The notes: generated from the sequence alone by a model not told the origin. DNA of 64,000 nt from Chachezhania sediminis (GCF_009765275.1 NZ_VOPH01000007.1:62001-126000); one strand, 5' to 3'. Shown: positions 54,775 to 63,912, counted from the first letter of the stretch. Translations and numbers: made by a program.

Positions 54775-55823
54775 GTGCCGCGTCCTCCACGGATCAGGAT
54801 CAGGGCGAAGGCCGGCGCACCCACCAATGCGGTTATGACCCCGATCGGCAGGACCTGCCCCGGGATCAGCACGCGCGAGATGATATCCGAGGCAATCAGG
54901 AAGACGGCACCGGCCAGCGCCGATGCCGGAACCAGTCGCCCGTGACGGACCCCCACGACAAAGCGCATCGCATGGGGGATCACCAGTCCGACAAAGCCGA
55001 TGGAGCCGACCATTGACACCATGCAGGCGGTGACCAGCGCGGTGGCGGCGATCAGGATCACCTGGACCTGCCGCACCGGCACGCCCAGTGCTGCCGCACT
55101 GTCGGCCCCGAATGTGAAGGCATCCAGCGCACGGATGAACCAAAGGCAGATCCCCAGTCCGCCGAACGCGGCCGGTACGGCCACAAGGGCATCGTCCCAG
55201 CGCACCCCCGACAGGTTGCCCAGAAGCCAGAACATGATGCCCCGCGCCTGTTCGGCATTGGCCGACTTGGCAATGATAAAGGCCGTCAGCGCGTTGAAGA
55301 GCTGCGAGCCCGCGATGCCGGCCAGCACTATGACCCCTGCGGCCTGCATCCCGGGACCGCCCCCCGCGGCGCGTGCCAGGATCGCGACCAGCGCAAAGGC
55401 CAGGACGGCGCCCGCAAAGGCCCCCGCCGAAAGCGAAATCGCGCCCGCCCCCAACCCGGCCACCGTGACCGCGACCGCCCCGGTCGATGCCCCGGCCGAA
55501 ATCCCCAGCAGGTAAGGATCGGCCAGCGCGTTCCGCAGCAGTGCCTGCAGCACCACACCCGACAGTGCCAACCCCGTGCCGCAGCAGGCCGCCACCACCG
55601 CCCGCGAGGCCCGGTAGCTCCAGATGATGCCGGCGTCGATCCGGTCGACGCCCAGGTCCATCCCGAAGATCCTGGCGCCCAGCACCTTTATCACGGTCTC
55701 CAGCGGGATCCGGGTCTCGCCGATGCAGATCCCGGCCAGAAGCGCCGCAGCCAGCACCGGGGGGGCGATCCATCCCCAGTGCCAGTGCGGGCGCCGCGCC
55801 CGGACGAGCGCGGCGTCGCTCAT
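54771..55823 (-). CDS. btuC: FecCD/BtuC-type ABC permease
   Basis: A 350-residue inner-membrane permease with about ten hydrophobic segments. Family hallmarks are ALSGVVLQALLRNALADPYL (about residue 82), GISAGASTGA and the late SMVGSIGFVGLVIPHAMRF (about residue 263), plus VLIPGQVLPIGVITALVG near the end. Imports a corrinoid, heme or siderophore. ATG 55823 overlaps the binding-protein stop by 4 bases. Confidence 0.88.
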   Translation of the reverse strand: MSDAALVRARRPHWHWGWIAPPVLAAALLAGICIGETRIPLETVIKVLGARIFGMDLGVDRIDAGIIWSYRASRAVVAACCGTGLALSGVVLQALLRNALADPYLLGISAGASTGAVAVTVAGLGAGAISLSAGAFAGAVLAFALVAILARAAGGGPGMQAAGVIVLAGIAGSQLFNALTAFIIAKSANAEQARGIMFWLLGNLSGVRWDDALVAVPAAFGGLGICLWFIRALDAFTFGADSAAALGVPVRQVQVILIAATALVTACMVSMVGSIGFVGLVIPHAMRFVVGVRHGRLVPASALAGAVFLIASDIISRVLIPGQVLPIGVITALVGAPAFALILIRGGRGT

Positions 55824-56824
55824 TGACCTTGCAGCCCGGCCAGCGCGTCGGCGACCGCTTCAAGCCCGAAGATCGATCGCATCGTGGCGCTCATCGCGTG
55901 TGCGTCCATGACCACGATCCGGCCTTCGCGGACGGCGGTCATTTCCTTCGCCACCGGATCCGTGGTCAGGAATTCCATCTTCTTGTCGATGTCATCCGCG
56001 GGAAAGCGGCGACGGTCCATCTCGGCGACCACGATCACAGTCGGATCGGACCGGGCGATGCTTTCCCAACCCACGGTCGGCCATTCCTCGTCCGACTGGA
56101 TCACGTTGGTGACGCCCAGATTCTCCATCATGTAGCCCGGCGCGCCCTTCTGACCGGCAACGTAAGGATCGACATCCGTGTCGGCGGACGAGAACCAGAA
56201 CACGGCCGACACATCCTTAAGCCCCAGCGCTTTCGCCTTTTCGATGGCCGCAGCCTCGCGGGCCTTCAGGTCCGTGACCAGTTCGGCGCCGCGGTCTTCC
56301 ACATCGAAGATCTGCGCCAGCTGGGTGATGCCCTTGTAGACGCTGTCGGTGGAAAAGGCGGATGTCCGCGTGCCGTCGCCGCCGGTCGTGTTGTCCTTGG
56401 TATCGCAGTCGGCCGGCATCACGTAGGTCGGGATGCCCAGGTCGTGGAACTGGTCGCGCGTGCCTACGATGCCCTGCGGGCCGACATGCCATTCGTACTG
56501 GATCGCCACCAGCCCCGGCCGCTTGGCGACCACGGATTCGAAGCTGGGATCGTTGTCCGCCAGCCGCTCGACCCCATCGTTCAGGTCCCTGAACTGGGGC
56601 AGGACGTCGTTGAACCAGACCGAGGTCCCGGTGACCTTGTCACCCAGCCCCAGCATGTAAAGCGTCTCGGTCGCCGACTGGCCGATGGTCACGGCGCTTT
56701 CGGGGGCCGCCTCGAAGGTGACACTCTGGCCGCAGTTCTCGATGGTCAGCGGATAGTCAGTGGCCAGCGCCATGGTCGGGGCCAGCAAGAGCCCGGCGGC
56801 CGCGCCGAACAGGTTGATTTTCAT
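55820..56824 (-). CDS. btuF: ABC substrate-binding protein, BtuF/FepB-like
   Basis: A 334-residue periplasmic receptor. Signal peptide MKINLFGAAAGLLLAPTMALA, cleaved before TDYPL (about residue 21). Shares with the protein at 50245 the sequence YPLTIENCG, RLADNDPSFESVVAKRPGL and WPTVGWESIARSDPTVIVVA. ATG 56824 is preferred to upstream Met. First gene of a four-gene minus-strand operon directly behind a cobalamin riboswitch, so the ligand is most likely cobalamin or a corrinoid precursor, though the fold also serves siderophores. Confidence 0.82.
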   Translation of the reverse strand: MKINLFGAAAGLLLAPTMALATDYPLTIENCGQSVTFEAAPESAVTIGQSATETLYMLGLGDKVTGTSVWFNDVLPQFRDLNDGVERLADNDPSFESVVAKRPGLVAIQYEWHVGPQGIVGTRDQFHDLGIPTYVMPADCDTKDNTTGGDGTRTSAFSTDSVYKGITQLAQIFDVEDRGAELVTDLKAREAAAIEKAKALGLKDVSAVFWFSSADTDVDPYVAGQKGAPGYMMENLGVTNVIQSDEEWPTVGWESIARSDPTVIVVAEMDRRRFPADDIDKKMEFLTTDPVAKEMTAVREGRIVVMDAHAMSATMRSIFGLEAVADALAGLQGQ

Positions 56825-56977
56825 GTCAGTCTCCAGATCGATTGGATCCGATCCGGGGCGCGCGACGACACGGCTGGCCCGCCGGAACGGCAGGCTGACA
56901 TGCATCGACAGAGGTGTCGCGACGAGCGGTATTCATCGATATCCTCCCCGGGCACCCCGCCCGGTGTTACGGTTGCA

Positions 56978-57158
56978 AGTGTCGGCAGGTCTCCTGACTG
57001 GCGGGTCATCACCATGGTCCGGCCTTCCCGGGAAGATCCCAGTGGCACGGTTCGGACCAAGGCTCGTCGCCTACAGTTGCGGGGGCAGTTCCGGTTCACC
57101 GGGCACGAGGCCCGGCGGCGGATTCCCTTTCAATCTCCGGGTGGAGAACCGACGGCGG
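56978..57158 (-). promoter_or_regulatory. Cobalamin riboswitch upstream of btuFCD-DUF1289
   Basis: On the minus strand: GGTTCTCCACCCGGAGATTG, AAAGGGAATC, core GCCCCCGCAACTGTAGGC, a CACTGGGATCTTCCCGGGAAGG section and the B12 box GCCAGTCAGGAGACCTGCC (about 56984-57002). A textbook AdoCbl riboswitch 154 bases before the binding-protein start. The core reads CTGTAGGC instead of CTGTAAGC, a minor variant. Confidence 0.92.
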
Positions 57159-57705
57159 CACTCAAGAGCAGGCCGCGCAGACTGTCAATAGAAGGTCGCC
57201 TGCAAAGGCCCTTCCAAACCCGGCAGGTATCCGCCGCGGCCCGGATCGGAATCCGGATCGCGCGGCCCTGACCCTGTCCGGATCCGGCCGGAACATGTCC
57301 GTCGAAATCGCCCACGCGTGTACTTTCCGCCAATTCTGCAAATCGCTGTCGAAATCCCGGACCACGTCTTCGACGACATTGCCGGCGCATTGTTCCAGCA
57401 GGCGCGCCTGGGCCTTTTGCAGGCTTGATTGCAGCCGCGCATCGCTCCCTAATCCACGATCCCGATCTATTGCCCGAGACCTGAAGGAACAGACAGGCGC
57501 AAACGGCATCCCCACCCTTCGCCGTGCAGTAGGCCAACCGGCGCATGCAGGCGCCCGCTCCGCGGTCAATGGTGGGAAAGCCTCCAACCGGTGCAATTTG
57601 CGACCGGCGCATGTTGCCCAAAGAAATGCCTGCGCTCCAAAGATTGACGGACCCCGGTCAAGCTGCGACTACGGGCGGGACATTCCTGAACCCGGTTGCT
57701 GTTTC
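57159..57705. other. Divergent intergenic region, no recognised gene
   Basis: About 550 bases between the riboswitch and the next plus-strand gene. A 144-codon minus-strand open frame (57162-57596) contains a natural-looking segment (LQSSLQKAQARLLEQCAGNV, then VVRDFDSDLQNWRKVHAWAI) that might be debris of another gene, but I cannot assign it. No fifth riboswitch was found reading toward the plus-strand operon. Confidence 0.35.
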
Positions 57706-58092
57706 TTGATTTCCCGGCGAACCATATCCCCCCTTCGGCGCTTCGGACTGATCTTTCCGGCGCTGACATGGCTTGCGATCCAGTTCGCCATGGCCGGCGG
57801 GCTGCAGGTATCGCAGGCCACGGGAATGATCGTCGAACTGTGCGGGGTCTTCGGCGAAGAACCGGTCCTGATCGACCTGGAAACCGGCGAACCGGTCGAA
57901 CAGACCCATCTGTCGACCGGCTGCGATTGGTGCCACAGCTTCGGCAGCGCCATCGACGCGCCCCCGCGCACGGGCGTCGACTGGCAGAAGATCGCGCTCG
58001 ACTTTTCCCACCGGCTGGAATTGGCACCGCCGCCCCACCTGGCATTGCGTCTGGTGGGCGACGCCCAAACCCGAGGTCCACCGATCCTTTAA
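57706..58092 (+). CDS. Small secreted DUF2946-like protein
   Basis: A 128-residue protein if the TTG at 57706 is the start (MISRRTISPLRRFGLIFPAL). A hydrophobic N-terminal segment is followed by a small domain with the redox- or metal-like pair TGCDWCHSFGS. Size and layout resemble DUF2946 proteins, which occur near metal-uptake genes. The start is uncertain: there is no good ribosome site, and ATG 57790 would lose the signal. It precedes the ABC operon by 80 bases and may be part of it. A function in metal or corrinoid uptake is inference. Confidence 0.5.
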   Translation: MISRRTISPLRRFGLIFPALTWLAIQFAMAGGLQVSQATGMIVELCGVFGEEPVLIDLETGEPVEQTHLSTGCDWCHSFGSAIDAPPRTGVDWQKIALDFSHRLELAPPPHLALRLVGDAQTRGPPIL

Positions 58093-58172
58093 GGTCCCCA
58101 GAATCCTGTCCTTTCCGACCTGCTCCCCGCCCGGGGCGGCAGCCGGAGATCTGTGAACCTGAAGGAAATCCC

Positions 58173-59288
58173 ATGTTCAATCCTGTACTGCGCGGCCTTG
58201 CCGCGGCCGCTTTCGTGGCATCTGCCGCTCTGCCTGCATGGGCGGAAACCGTAACCGACACGATGGGGCGCACCGTTGACGTGCCCGACGATCCGCAGCG
58301 GATCGTCCTTGGCTTCTACTACGAAGACTACATGGCCGTGGCCGGGCCGGACGGCATCGACCGCCTTGCCGGTATCTCGCGCGGGCCGTGGGAAGGCTGG
58401 CGCAACCTGCAATGGAAGAACTATGTCAGCGCCATGCCGAAAATTGCGGACCTGCCCGATGTCGGCGACACCGGCGACGGGACGTTCTCGCTTGAATCCG
58501 TGGTGGCAAGCCGGCCGGATCTGGTCCTGCTGGCCAGCTGGCAATACAAGGCCCTTGGCGAAATTGCCGACAGGATCGAGGCTGCGGGAATCCCGGTGGT
58601 CGTCCTGGACTACAATGCGCAGACAGTCGAAAAGCACGTCGAATCCACCTTGCTGCTGGGCAAGATCCTGAACCGGGAGGACCGCGCCGAACAGCTGGCC
58701 GGCGAATACGAGGACGCCGTCGCGGCCGTGCTGTCGCGGCTGTCGGACATTCCTGCCGAAGACCGACCGCGGATCTATGTCGAGCTGGGGCGCAAGGGCA
58801 AGGACGTCTACGACAACTCCTACTCCGGGACCCAGTGGGGCGCCGTGATCGACCAGCTGGGCGCAGAAAACATCGCCAATGGCCAGGTAGAGAACTACGG
58901 GCCGCTCAGCGCCGAATACGTGCTGTCGCAGGATCCGCAGGTCGTTCTTCTGGCCGGCTCTGGCTGGATGGGACAGGACCAGGCGATCCTGATGGGGCCC
59001 AACGTGGACGAGACCACGACCCACGAGCGGATGCGCCCCTATATGGACCGTCCGGGTTGGGACGAGTTGGAAGCGGTCAAGAACGGGCGCGTCTTCGCTG
59101 TCTACCATGGCGGAAACCGGACGCTTTACGACTATGCCTTCCTGCAGTTCCTGGCCCAGGCGATCTATCCCGAGATCTTTGCCGACCTGGACCCTCAGGC
59201 GGCACTGGACCGGTTCTTCGACACCTACATGCCAGTGCCGATGGTCGGCACCTACATGACCCGGCTACCGGTCGGTCAGGACGGATGA
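58173..59288 (+). CDS. FecB-like ABC substrate-binding protein
   Basis: A 371-residue periplasmic receptor of the BtuF/FepB fold. Signal MFNPVLRGLAAAAFVASAAL, cleaved before ETVTD (about residue 25). The mature start TVTDTMGRTVDVPDDPQRIV is classic for iron-siderophore or metal-chelate binding proteins, and SLESVVASRPDLVLL follows. It is not closely similar to the two cobalamin-controlled binding proteins. ATG 58173 follows GAAGGA. Its stop overlaps the permease start by 4 bases. Confidence 0.85.
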   Translation: MFNPVLRGLAAAAFVASAALPAWAETVTDTMGRTVDVPDDPQRIVLGFYYEDYMAVAGPDGIDRLAGISRGPWEGWRNLQWKNYVSAMPKIADLPDVGDTGDGTFSLESVVASRPDLVLLASWQYKALGEIADRIEAAGIPVVVLDYNAQTVEKHVESTLLLGKILNREDRAEQLAGEYEDAVAAVLSRLSDIPAEDRPRIYVELGRKGKDVYDNSYSGTQWGAVIDQLGAENIANGQVENYGPLSAEYVLSQDPQVVLLAGSGWMGQDQAILMGPNVDETTTHERMRPYMDRPGWDELEAVKNGRVFAVYHGGNRTLYDYAFLQFLAQAIYPEIFADLDPQAALDRFFDTYMPVPMVGTYMTRLPVGQDG

Positions 59289-60364
59289 CCACCACGGTTC
59301 GGGCGGGGGCGGCAGATGCCGGCCCCGCACTGCCATCCGCGGGCGATTACCGCGCGCTGGTGCGCAGACGTCTTTTGTGGCTTGCCGCCGGGGTCGCGGC
59401 CTTCCTGATGCTGACCGTGGCCGACATCGCCAGCGGGCCGTCGATGCTGGGCATACCGGACGTGGTACAGGCCCTGCTTTCGCCATCCCGCGCCAGTTCG
59501 ATGACCCGGATCATCGTCTTCGACATCCGCCTGCCGGTGACCTGCATGGCGATCCTTGTCGGAATGGCCCTTGGCATGGCGGGCGCCCACATGCAGACCA
59601 TCCTGGGCAACCCGCTGGCCAGCCCCTACACGCTGGGCTTTTCTGCCGCGGCCGGTTTCGGCGCGGCCCTTGTGATCCTGACCGGGCTGTCGCTGCCGTT
59701 CCTGCCCTGGCTCAGCATCCCCCTGGCCGCCTTCGCCATGTGCCTGGTTGCGGGCGTCGTGGTCTACTGCTTTGCCCGCATGCAGGGCATGAGCCCAGAG
59801 ATCATGGTCCTGGCCGGGATCGCCACCCTGTTCATGTTCCAGGCAGCACAGTCGCTGGTCCAATACCTTGCCGCGCCCGAGATCCTGCAGGCCATCGTCT
59901 TCTGGCTGTTTGGATCGCTGGTCCGTGCCAGCTGGTCCAATGTGCCCATCGTCGCAGCCGTGGTCGCGATCTCCACCGTCGCGGTGCTGCCCAGCCTTTG
60001 GCAGTTGACGGCCCTGCGTCTGGGCGGCGCCCGCGCCGCCGCAATCGGCGTGAATGTCGAGGCGCTGCGGATCCGGATCTTTGTCGTCGTGGCCCTTCTG
60101 ACCTCGGGCGCGGTGGCCTTCGTCGGCACCATCGGTTTCGTCGGGCTGGTCGCGCCCCATATCGCCCGCATGACCGTGGGCGAGGATCAGCGCCTTCTGC
60201 TGCCCATGGCAGCGCTTGCCGGGGCGGATATCATGTTGGCAGCCTCGGTCCTGTCCAAGGTGGTCTCGCCCGGGGCCATCGTGCCCATCGGCATCGTCAC
60301 CGCGGTGATCGGGGTGCCGTTCCTCTTCTTCCTCATCCTCCGCGGTCAAAGGAGAAACTGGTGA
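59285..60364 (+). CDS. FecCD-type ABC permease
   Basis: A 359-residue permease. Family blocks are MALGMAGAHMQTILGNPLAS (about residue 98), YTLGFSAAAGFGAAL and the late TIGFVGLVAPHIARMTVGED (about residue 282) with PGAIVPIGIVTAVIGVPF. Multiple membrane segments. ATG 59285 overlaps the binding-protein stop (ATGA). It works with the ATPase that follows. Likely imports a metal chelate or corrinoid. Confidence 0.88.
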   Translation: MTTTVRAGAADAGPALPSAGDYRALVRRRLLWLAAGVAAFLMLTVADIASGPSMLGIPDVVQALLSPSRASSMTRIIVFDIRLPVTCMAILVGMALGMAGAHMQTILGNPLASPYTLGFSAAAGFGAALVILTGLSLPFLPWLSIPLAAFAMCLVAGVVVYCFARMQGMSPEIMVLAGIATLFMFQAAQSLVQYLAAPEILQAIVFWLFGSLVRASWSNVPIVAAVVAISTVAVLPSLWQLTALRLGGARAAAIGVNVEALRIRIFVVVALLTSGAVAFVGTIGFVGLVAPHIARMTVGEDQRLLLPMAALAGADIMLAASVLSKVVSPGAIVPIGIVTAVIGVPFLFFLILRGQRRNW

Positions 60365-61125
60365 CACTCGGCATCGAAACCCTCACTGTCCGCTACGGCG
60401 CGGCCCGGATCATCGAAGATGTCAGCGATACATGGCAGGGCGGCGAACTGACGGCCCTGATCGGCTGCAACGGCGCGGGCAAGTCCACTTTCCTTAGGGC
60501 CGTTGCAGGGCTTCTGCCCTCGACCGGACGCGTGACGCTGGACGGCGCGGCCGTGAGGCAGGAAGATCGCGGCGCACAGATTGCCTATGTCCCGCAGGAC
60601 ACCGGCGCGACCTCGTCCCTGACCGTGCTGGAGGTCGTCCTGCTGGGACGGCTACGATCGCTTGGCCTGCGTGTTCCGTCCGGTCTGATCGACGAGGCAG
60701 CCGCCGCGCTGGACCTTTTCGGGCTGGCCCGACTGCAGACACGGCGCCTGGACGAGATCAGCGGCGGCCAGCGCCAACTGGTGTACCTGATCCAGGCGCT
60801 GTTCCGCGCGCCCCGGGTCCTGTTGCTTGATGAACCGACCTCTGCGCTCGACCTGCGCCACCAGTTGCTTGTGCTGGAAAAGCTGAAAGAGGTGACCGCA
60901 GCCACCGGCACTGTTATCGCGCTGGCGCTGCATGACCTGAACCTTGCAGCGCAGTTCGCCGACCGGCTGATCGCCCTGCATGATGGGCGGATCCGGGCCT
61001 CGGGACCCGCCGAGGAGGTTCTGACCGCCGGCAACCTGAATGCCATGTACGGCGTCGAGGCCGATATCGTCCGATTGCCCCCTGCCCGGTTGCAGGTCAT
61101 GCCGATCCGCGCCCCCGCACGGTGA
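60361..61125 (+). CDS. FecE-type ABC ATPase
   Basis: A 254-residue ATPase beginning with GTG 60361, which overlaps the permease stop (GTGA). Walker A GCNGAGKSTFL (residues 35-45), signature ISGGQRQLVYLIQAL, Walker B VLLLDEPTSALDLRHQ and H-loop IALALHDLNLAAQF. The Walker A has Cys where Pro is usual (GPNGAGKS), a tolerated variation. Last gene of the operon. Confidence 0.88.
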   Translation: MTLGIETLTVRYGAARIIEDVSDTWQGGELTALIGCNGAGKSTFLRAVAGLLPSTGRVTLDGAAVRQEDRGAQIAYVPQDTGATSSLTVLEVVLLGRLRSLGLRVPSGLIDEAAAALDLFGLARLQTRRLDEISGGQRQLVYLIQALFRAPRVLLLDEPTSALDLRHQLLVLEKLKEVTAATGTVIALALHDLNLAAQFADRLIALHDGRIRASGPAEEVLTAGNLNAMYGVEADIVRLPPARLQVMPIRAPAR

Positions 61126-61132
61126 CGCCCGG

Positions 61133-61170
61133 GCGCGGCCGGACCGGGCCCGGACCGGATTGGGCCGCGC
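61133..61170 (+). terminator. GC-rich stem-loop after the ABC operon
   Basis: GCGCGGCC (61133-61140) pairs with GGCCGCGC (61163-61170) around a 22-base insert that itself contains a palindrome (CCGGGCCCGG). It begins 8 bases after the ATPase stop. No T tract, so termination may be incomplete. Confidence 0.5.
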
Positions 61171-61695
61171 AAAGTCACGAACAGACAGGATCCGGCCTGA
61201 CCGCGTCTTGGACAACCGGGGGATCAGGTCCTGCGACCGCAACCTGATAGCAGAGCTGTCTGAACGCGAATCGGAGTTTTGTTCCGTCGCACCGAGTGCA
61301 GCGGCACTTCCACTGCCTAACCCTGCACCTTCCGGCGATGGTCAAGCGGACGTTCTTGACCGGTGCCGCCGCTCATTTCCTTGCGGGGGCGGCCCGGACC
61401 GTCCCGGAATCATCCGGAACGGCCCCTGCCCTCTTCGGGATTCGGAGCGTGTTGCACAATCCAGTTGGATTTCCAGGTCAGGCGGCCCGCCGGTTCAATC
61501 CCCCTCTCAAAGGGCCGGGCGGCCGGTCAGGTCGAAACTTCCCGCGCAAGCGGCTAGAATATAAGGCATTTATCAAGCGATCACTGGCAAACAATCCGAG
61601 GTGTTCTTCGCAAATAATCCCGTGCTCAACAACTTTATATAGATTTTCCCCCTCGGGTCGTTGTACCCCTTCAAAAAACGTAAACGAGGAAGAGC
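61171..61695. other. Upstream region of the parA-parB pair
   Basis: About 525 bases without a convincing gene. The final 150 bases are notably AT rich and include GCAAACAATCC and GCAAATAATCC direct repeats (see that entry) and a TATA-like box. It should hold the parAB promoter. Confidence 0.4.
61587..61620. repeat. Pair of 11-base direct repeats upstream of parA
   Basis: GCAAACAATCC (61587-61597) and GCAAATAATCC (61610-61620) differ by one base and are offset by 23 bases, about two helical turns, on the same face of DNA. Such pairs are typical of ParA operators or of iteron-like sites. Confidence 0.45.
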
Positions 61696-62907
61696 ATGCC
61701 GAAGATTCGAGGCTCGCAAGCGATGCGGGGCTACAGTGATACTATTCGCGATGCACTGTCCCGGCAGAACGCACGGCTCTTTGCCCCCGACGAACGCAAG
61801 TCCGACAAGGAGTTGCGGCGTCTTTCGGTGCGCGAGACGGCCGAAGCCCTCCGGATCAATTATAACACGCTGCGCCACCATCTGAAGCACATGGATGGCT
61901 TCCCCGACGGCCGGCTGGAACCCGGCAACCGCCGGACATTCTCGGTCGAAGAGATCCACGAGATCCAGCGCATCCTCTACGAGGCCGGAAAAATCCCGCG
62001 GGAGTTTTATCCGCGCAAGGGCGAAACCGACCTGCCCGCCACGATCGCCGTCTACAACCTGAAAGGTGGCGTGGCCAAGACAAGCCTGACCAGCAACCTG
62101 TCGGAATTCCTGGCCGTACGCGGATACCGTGTGCTGCTGATCGATCTCGATCCGCAGGGCAGCCTGTCTGACCTGTTCGACGTCAAGGCCGACATAGACG
62201 ATCTGCCGTCGATCTACGACGTATTGCGCACCGAAGGGCCGGTCCCCATTACCGAGGCAATCGCCCCCACCTATTTCCCGAACATCGACATCGTGCCCGG
62301 GTCGCTTTCGATGACCGAGTTCGAATTCGAGACCTCCGCCTCGTTCCGGCTCGCCGACGGGGTTGGCACGCCCTGGCACCGCAAGATCGTCAATGCGCTG
62401 GAACTGGTCGATTCGTACTACGACGTGATCCTTTTCGATACGCCGCCGCACATGAGCTTTGCCGTCATCGCCGCCGTCTTCGCGGCAAACGGCCTTCTCA
62501 TCCCCGTCTCTGCCGGGATGCTAGACGTCGTCAGCCTGGAAAAGTTCCTCGATCTCGGGGCCAGCACGCTCGAAGTCGTGGAACAGGTGGAGCAGGAGAA
62601 GGAATACGACTTCATGCGCTTCATCCTGACGCGGTATTCCCCGCACGATCAGGCACAACTGCAGCTGAGTTCGTTCCTGCGCTCCCAGCTTGGGCCGGCG
62701 ATGCTGAAAACGGACTTCCTGAACTCTGCCGCCATCGGCGACGGGTCGAATGCGATGCAGCCGATCATGGAGCTTGGGCCCCAGGCGGCCGGCACCCGGA
62801 AGACATACGACCGCATCTTCGAATGCCTGCAGAACATCACCTACGAGGTGGAAGAAGAGATCATGGCCTCGTGGGGCTTCAAGTTGCCCAAGATGGGGGG
62901 TGAATGA
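61696..62907 (+). CDS. parA: ParA/RepA-type plasmid partition ATPase
   Basis: A 403-residue Walker-type partition ATPase with an N-terminal HTH (LSVRETAEALRINYNTLRHH, about residues 43-62), which marks the plasmid-type long ParA rather than the chromosomal one. The deviant Walker A is YNLKGGVAKTSLTSNL (about residues 119-134), and IDLDPQGSLSDLF and ILFDTPPHMSF follow. ATG 61696 follows GAGGAAGAG. The HTH implies it represses its own promoter. Its stop overlaps parB by 4 bases. Confidence 0.9.
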   Translation: MPKIRGSQAMRGYSDTIRDALSRQNARLFAPDERKSDKELRRLSVRETAEALRINYNTLRHHLKHMDGFPDGRLEPGNRRTFSVEEIHEIQRILYEAGKIPREFYPRKGETDLPATIAVYNLKGGVAKTSLTSNLSEFLAVRGYRVLLIDLDPQGSLSDLFDVKADIDDLPSIYDVLRTEGPVPITEAIAPTYFPNIDIVPGSLSMTEFEFETSASFRLADGVGTPWHRKIVNALELVDSYYDVILFDTPPHMSFAVIAAVFAANGLLIPVSAGMLDVVSLEKFLDLGASTLEVVEQVEQEKEYDFMRFILTRYSPHDQAQLQLSSFLRSQLGPAMLKTDFLNSAAIGDGSNAMQPIMELGPQAAGTRKTYDRIFECLQNITYEVEEEIMASWGFKLPKMGGE

Positions 62908-63902
62908 TGGCCCGGAAGCTTCTTGGCGATGTCGGCGGCCCCGATGACCGCGACGAGACAGAGACGTCCCCTGCCCGCCCCCGGCGGCGGAGTTCGCTGA
63001 TCCAGGGCGGCGCCGCGGCGCCGAGGTATATCGAGGCCTCTGCCCGGTCACAGTCCGAACGGACGCACCAGGACATCCAGATCGATCAGATCCAGCCCAG
63101 CCGGATCGAGGACCGTATCGACGTGAACGAAGGCCTGGACGAGCTTGTCGATAACATCGACAAGAACGGTCAGCAGATCCCGATCATCGTCCGGATCGTC
63201 AACCAGGAAAAACCCTACGAGATCGTTGCAGGCCGCCGCAGGCTGGCCGCATTGCGCAAGCTCGGCCGGACGACGGTCAAGGGCTACATCACCCGGATGT
63301 CCGACAAGGAAGCCTTCATCGCGCAGGGGATCGAGAATTCCGCGCGACTGGAGACCAGCTTCATCGAACGTGCCCGCACCGCGGTCAAGGCGTCCGAGGC
63401 CGGGTTCCTGCAGGACGATATCTCGGAGTTCCTGGCCATCAGCCAGCCGCTCGTTTCGGCCATGGTGCGGACCTACAAGTTCTTTGACGAGGACTGCGTC
63501 GTGGCTATCGGCCCCGCCCGCGGCATCGGCCGCCGGAAATGGGACCAGTTGATGACGCTGTGCAAGGACGGCAAGATCGGGCCCGACCAGATCCAGCCGC
63601 TGATCGACCCGACGATTGCCGAAAGCTCGGACCGGTTCGAGGATCTCTTCACCAAGGTCGCGGCCGGGGTGGAGGGCAAGGCAAAGGCACCCTCCTCCCG
63701 GTCGAAACCGGGCGCACGCGGCGCCGTGAAGACGACATCGAGAAGCTATGTGAATGGCAGCTACGCATCGCAGCGCATGTCGCGGCAGCTTCTGATCAAG
63801 GCCGGGAAATCCGCGGACGAAGGTCTACTCGACTACATCTCGGACCGTCTTCCGCAGCTTATCGAGGACTTCAGGGCAACAAAGGCGCCGCCGGAAAAGT
63901 GA
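62904..63902 (+). CDS. parB: ParB-type plasmid partition DNA-binding protein
   Basis: A 332-residue centromere-binding protein. The N-terminal ParB/Srx-like domain with the CTP-binding stretch YEIVAGRRRLAALRKLG lies near residues 108-125. The middle contains the helix-turn-helix region (LQDDISEFLAISQPLVSAMV, about residues 170-190). The N-terminal 60 residues are basic and unstructured. ATG 62904 and 62907 are both possible; the first overlaps the parA stop as ATGA. A replication initiator would be expected just beyond the window. Confidence 0.88.
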   Translation: MMARKLLGDVGGPDDRDETETSPARPRRRSSLIQGGAAAPRYIEASARSQSERTHQDIQIDQIQPSRIEDRIDVNEGLDELVDNIDKNGQQIPIIVRIVNQEKPYEIVAGRRRLAALRKLGRTTVKGYITRMSDKEAFIAQGIENSARLETSFIERARTAVKASEAGFLQDDISEFLAISQPLVSAMVRTYKFFDEDCVVAIGPARGIGRRKWDQLMTLCKDGKIGPDQIQPLIDPTIAESSDRFEDLFTKVAAGVEGKAKAPSSRSKPGARGAVKTTSRSYVNGSYASQRMSRQLLIKAGKSADEGLLDYISDRLPQLIEDFRATKAPPEK

Positions 63903-63912
63903 ACTCTCAACC

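Noticed and set aside
57162-57596. A 144-codon minus-strand open frame with a plausible-looking central segment.
   Set aside because: It overlaps the expected promoter region of the btuFCD riboswitch transcript, has no recognisable family, and its ends are low complexity. Kept only as a note.
58093-58172. A fifth cobalamin riboswitch before the second ABC operon.
   Set aside because: I looked for the GCAACTGTAAGC core and the CAGGAGACCTGCC box between 57160 and 58172 on the plus strand and found neither.
61430-61475. GAGCGTGTTGCACAAT, which resembles the end of some IS5-type elements.
   Set aside because: No matching inverted end, transposase or target duplication is visible, so the similarity is too short to report as an element.
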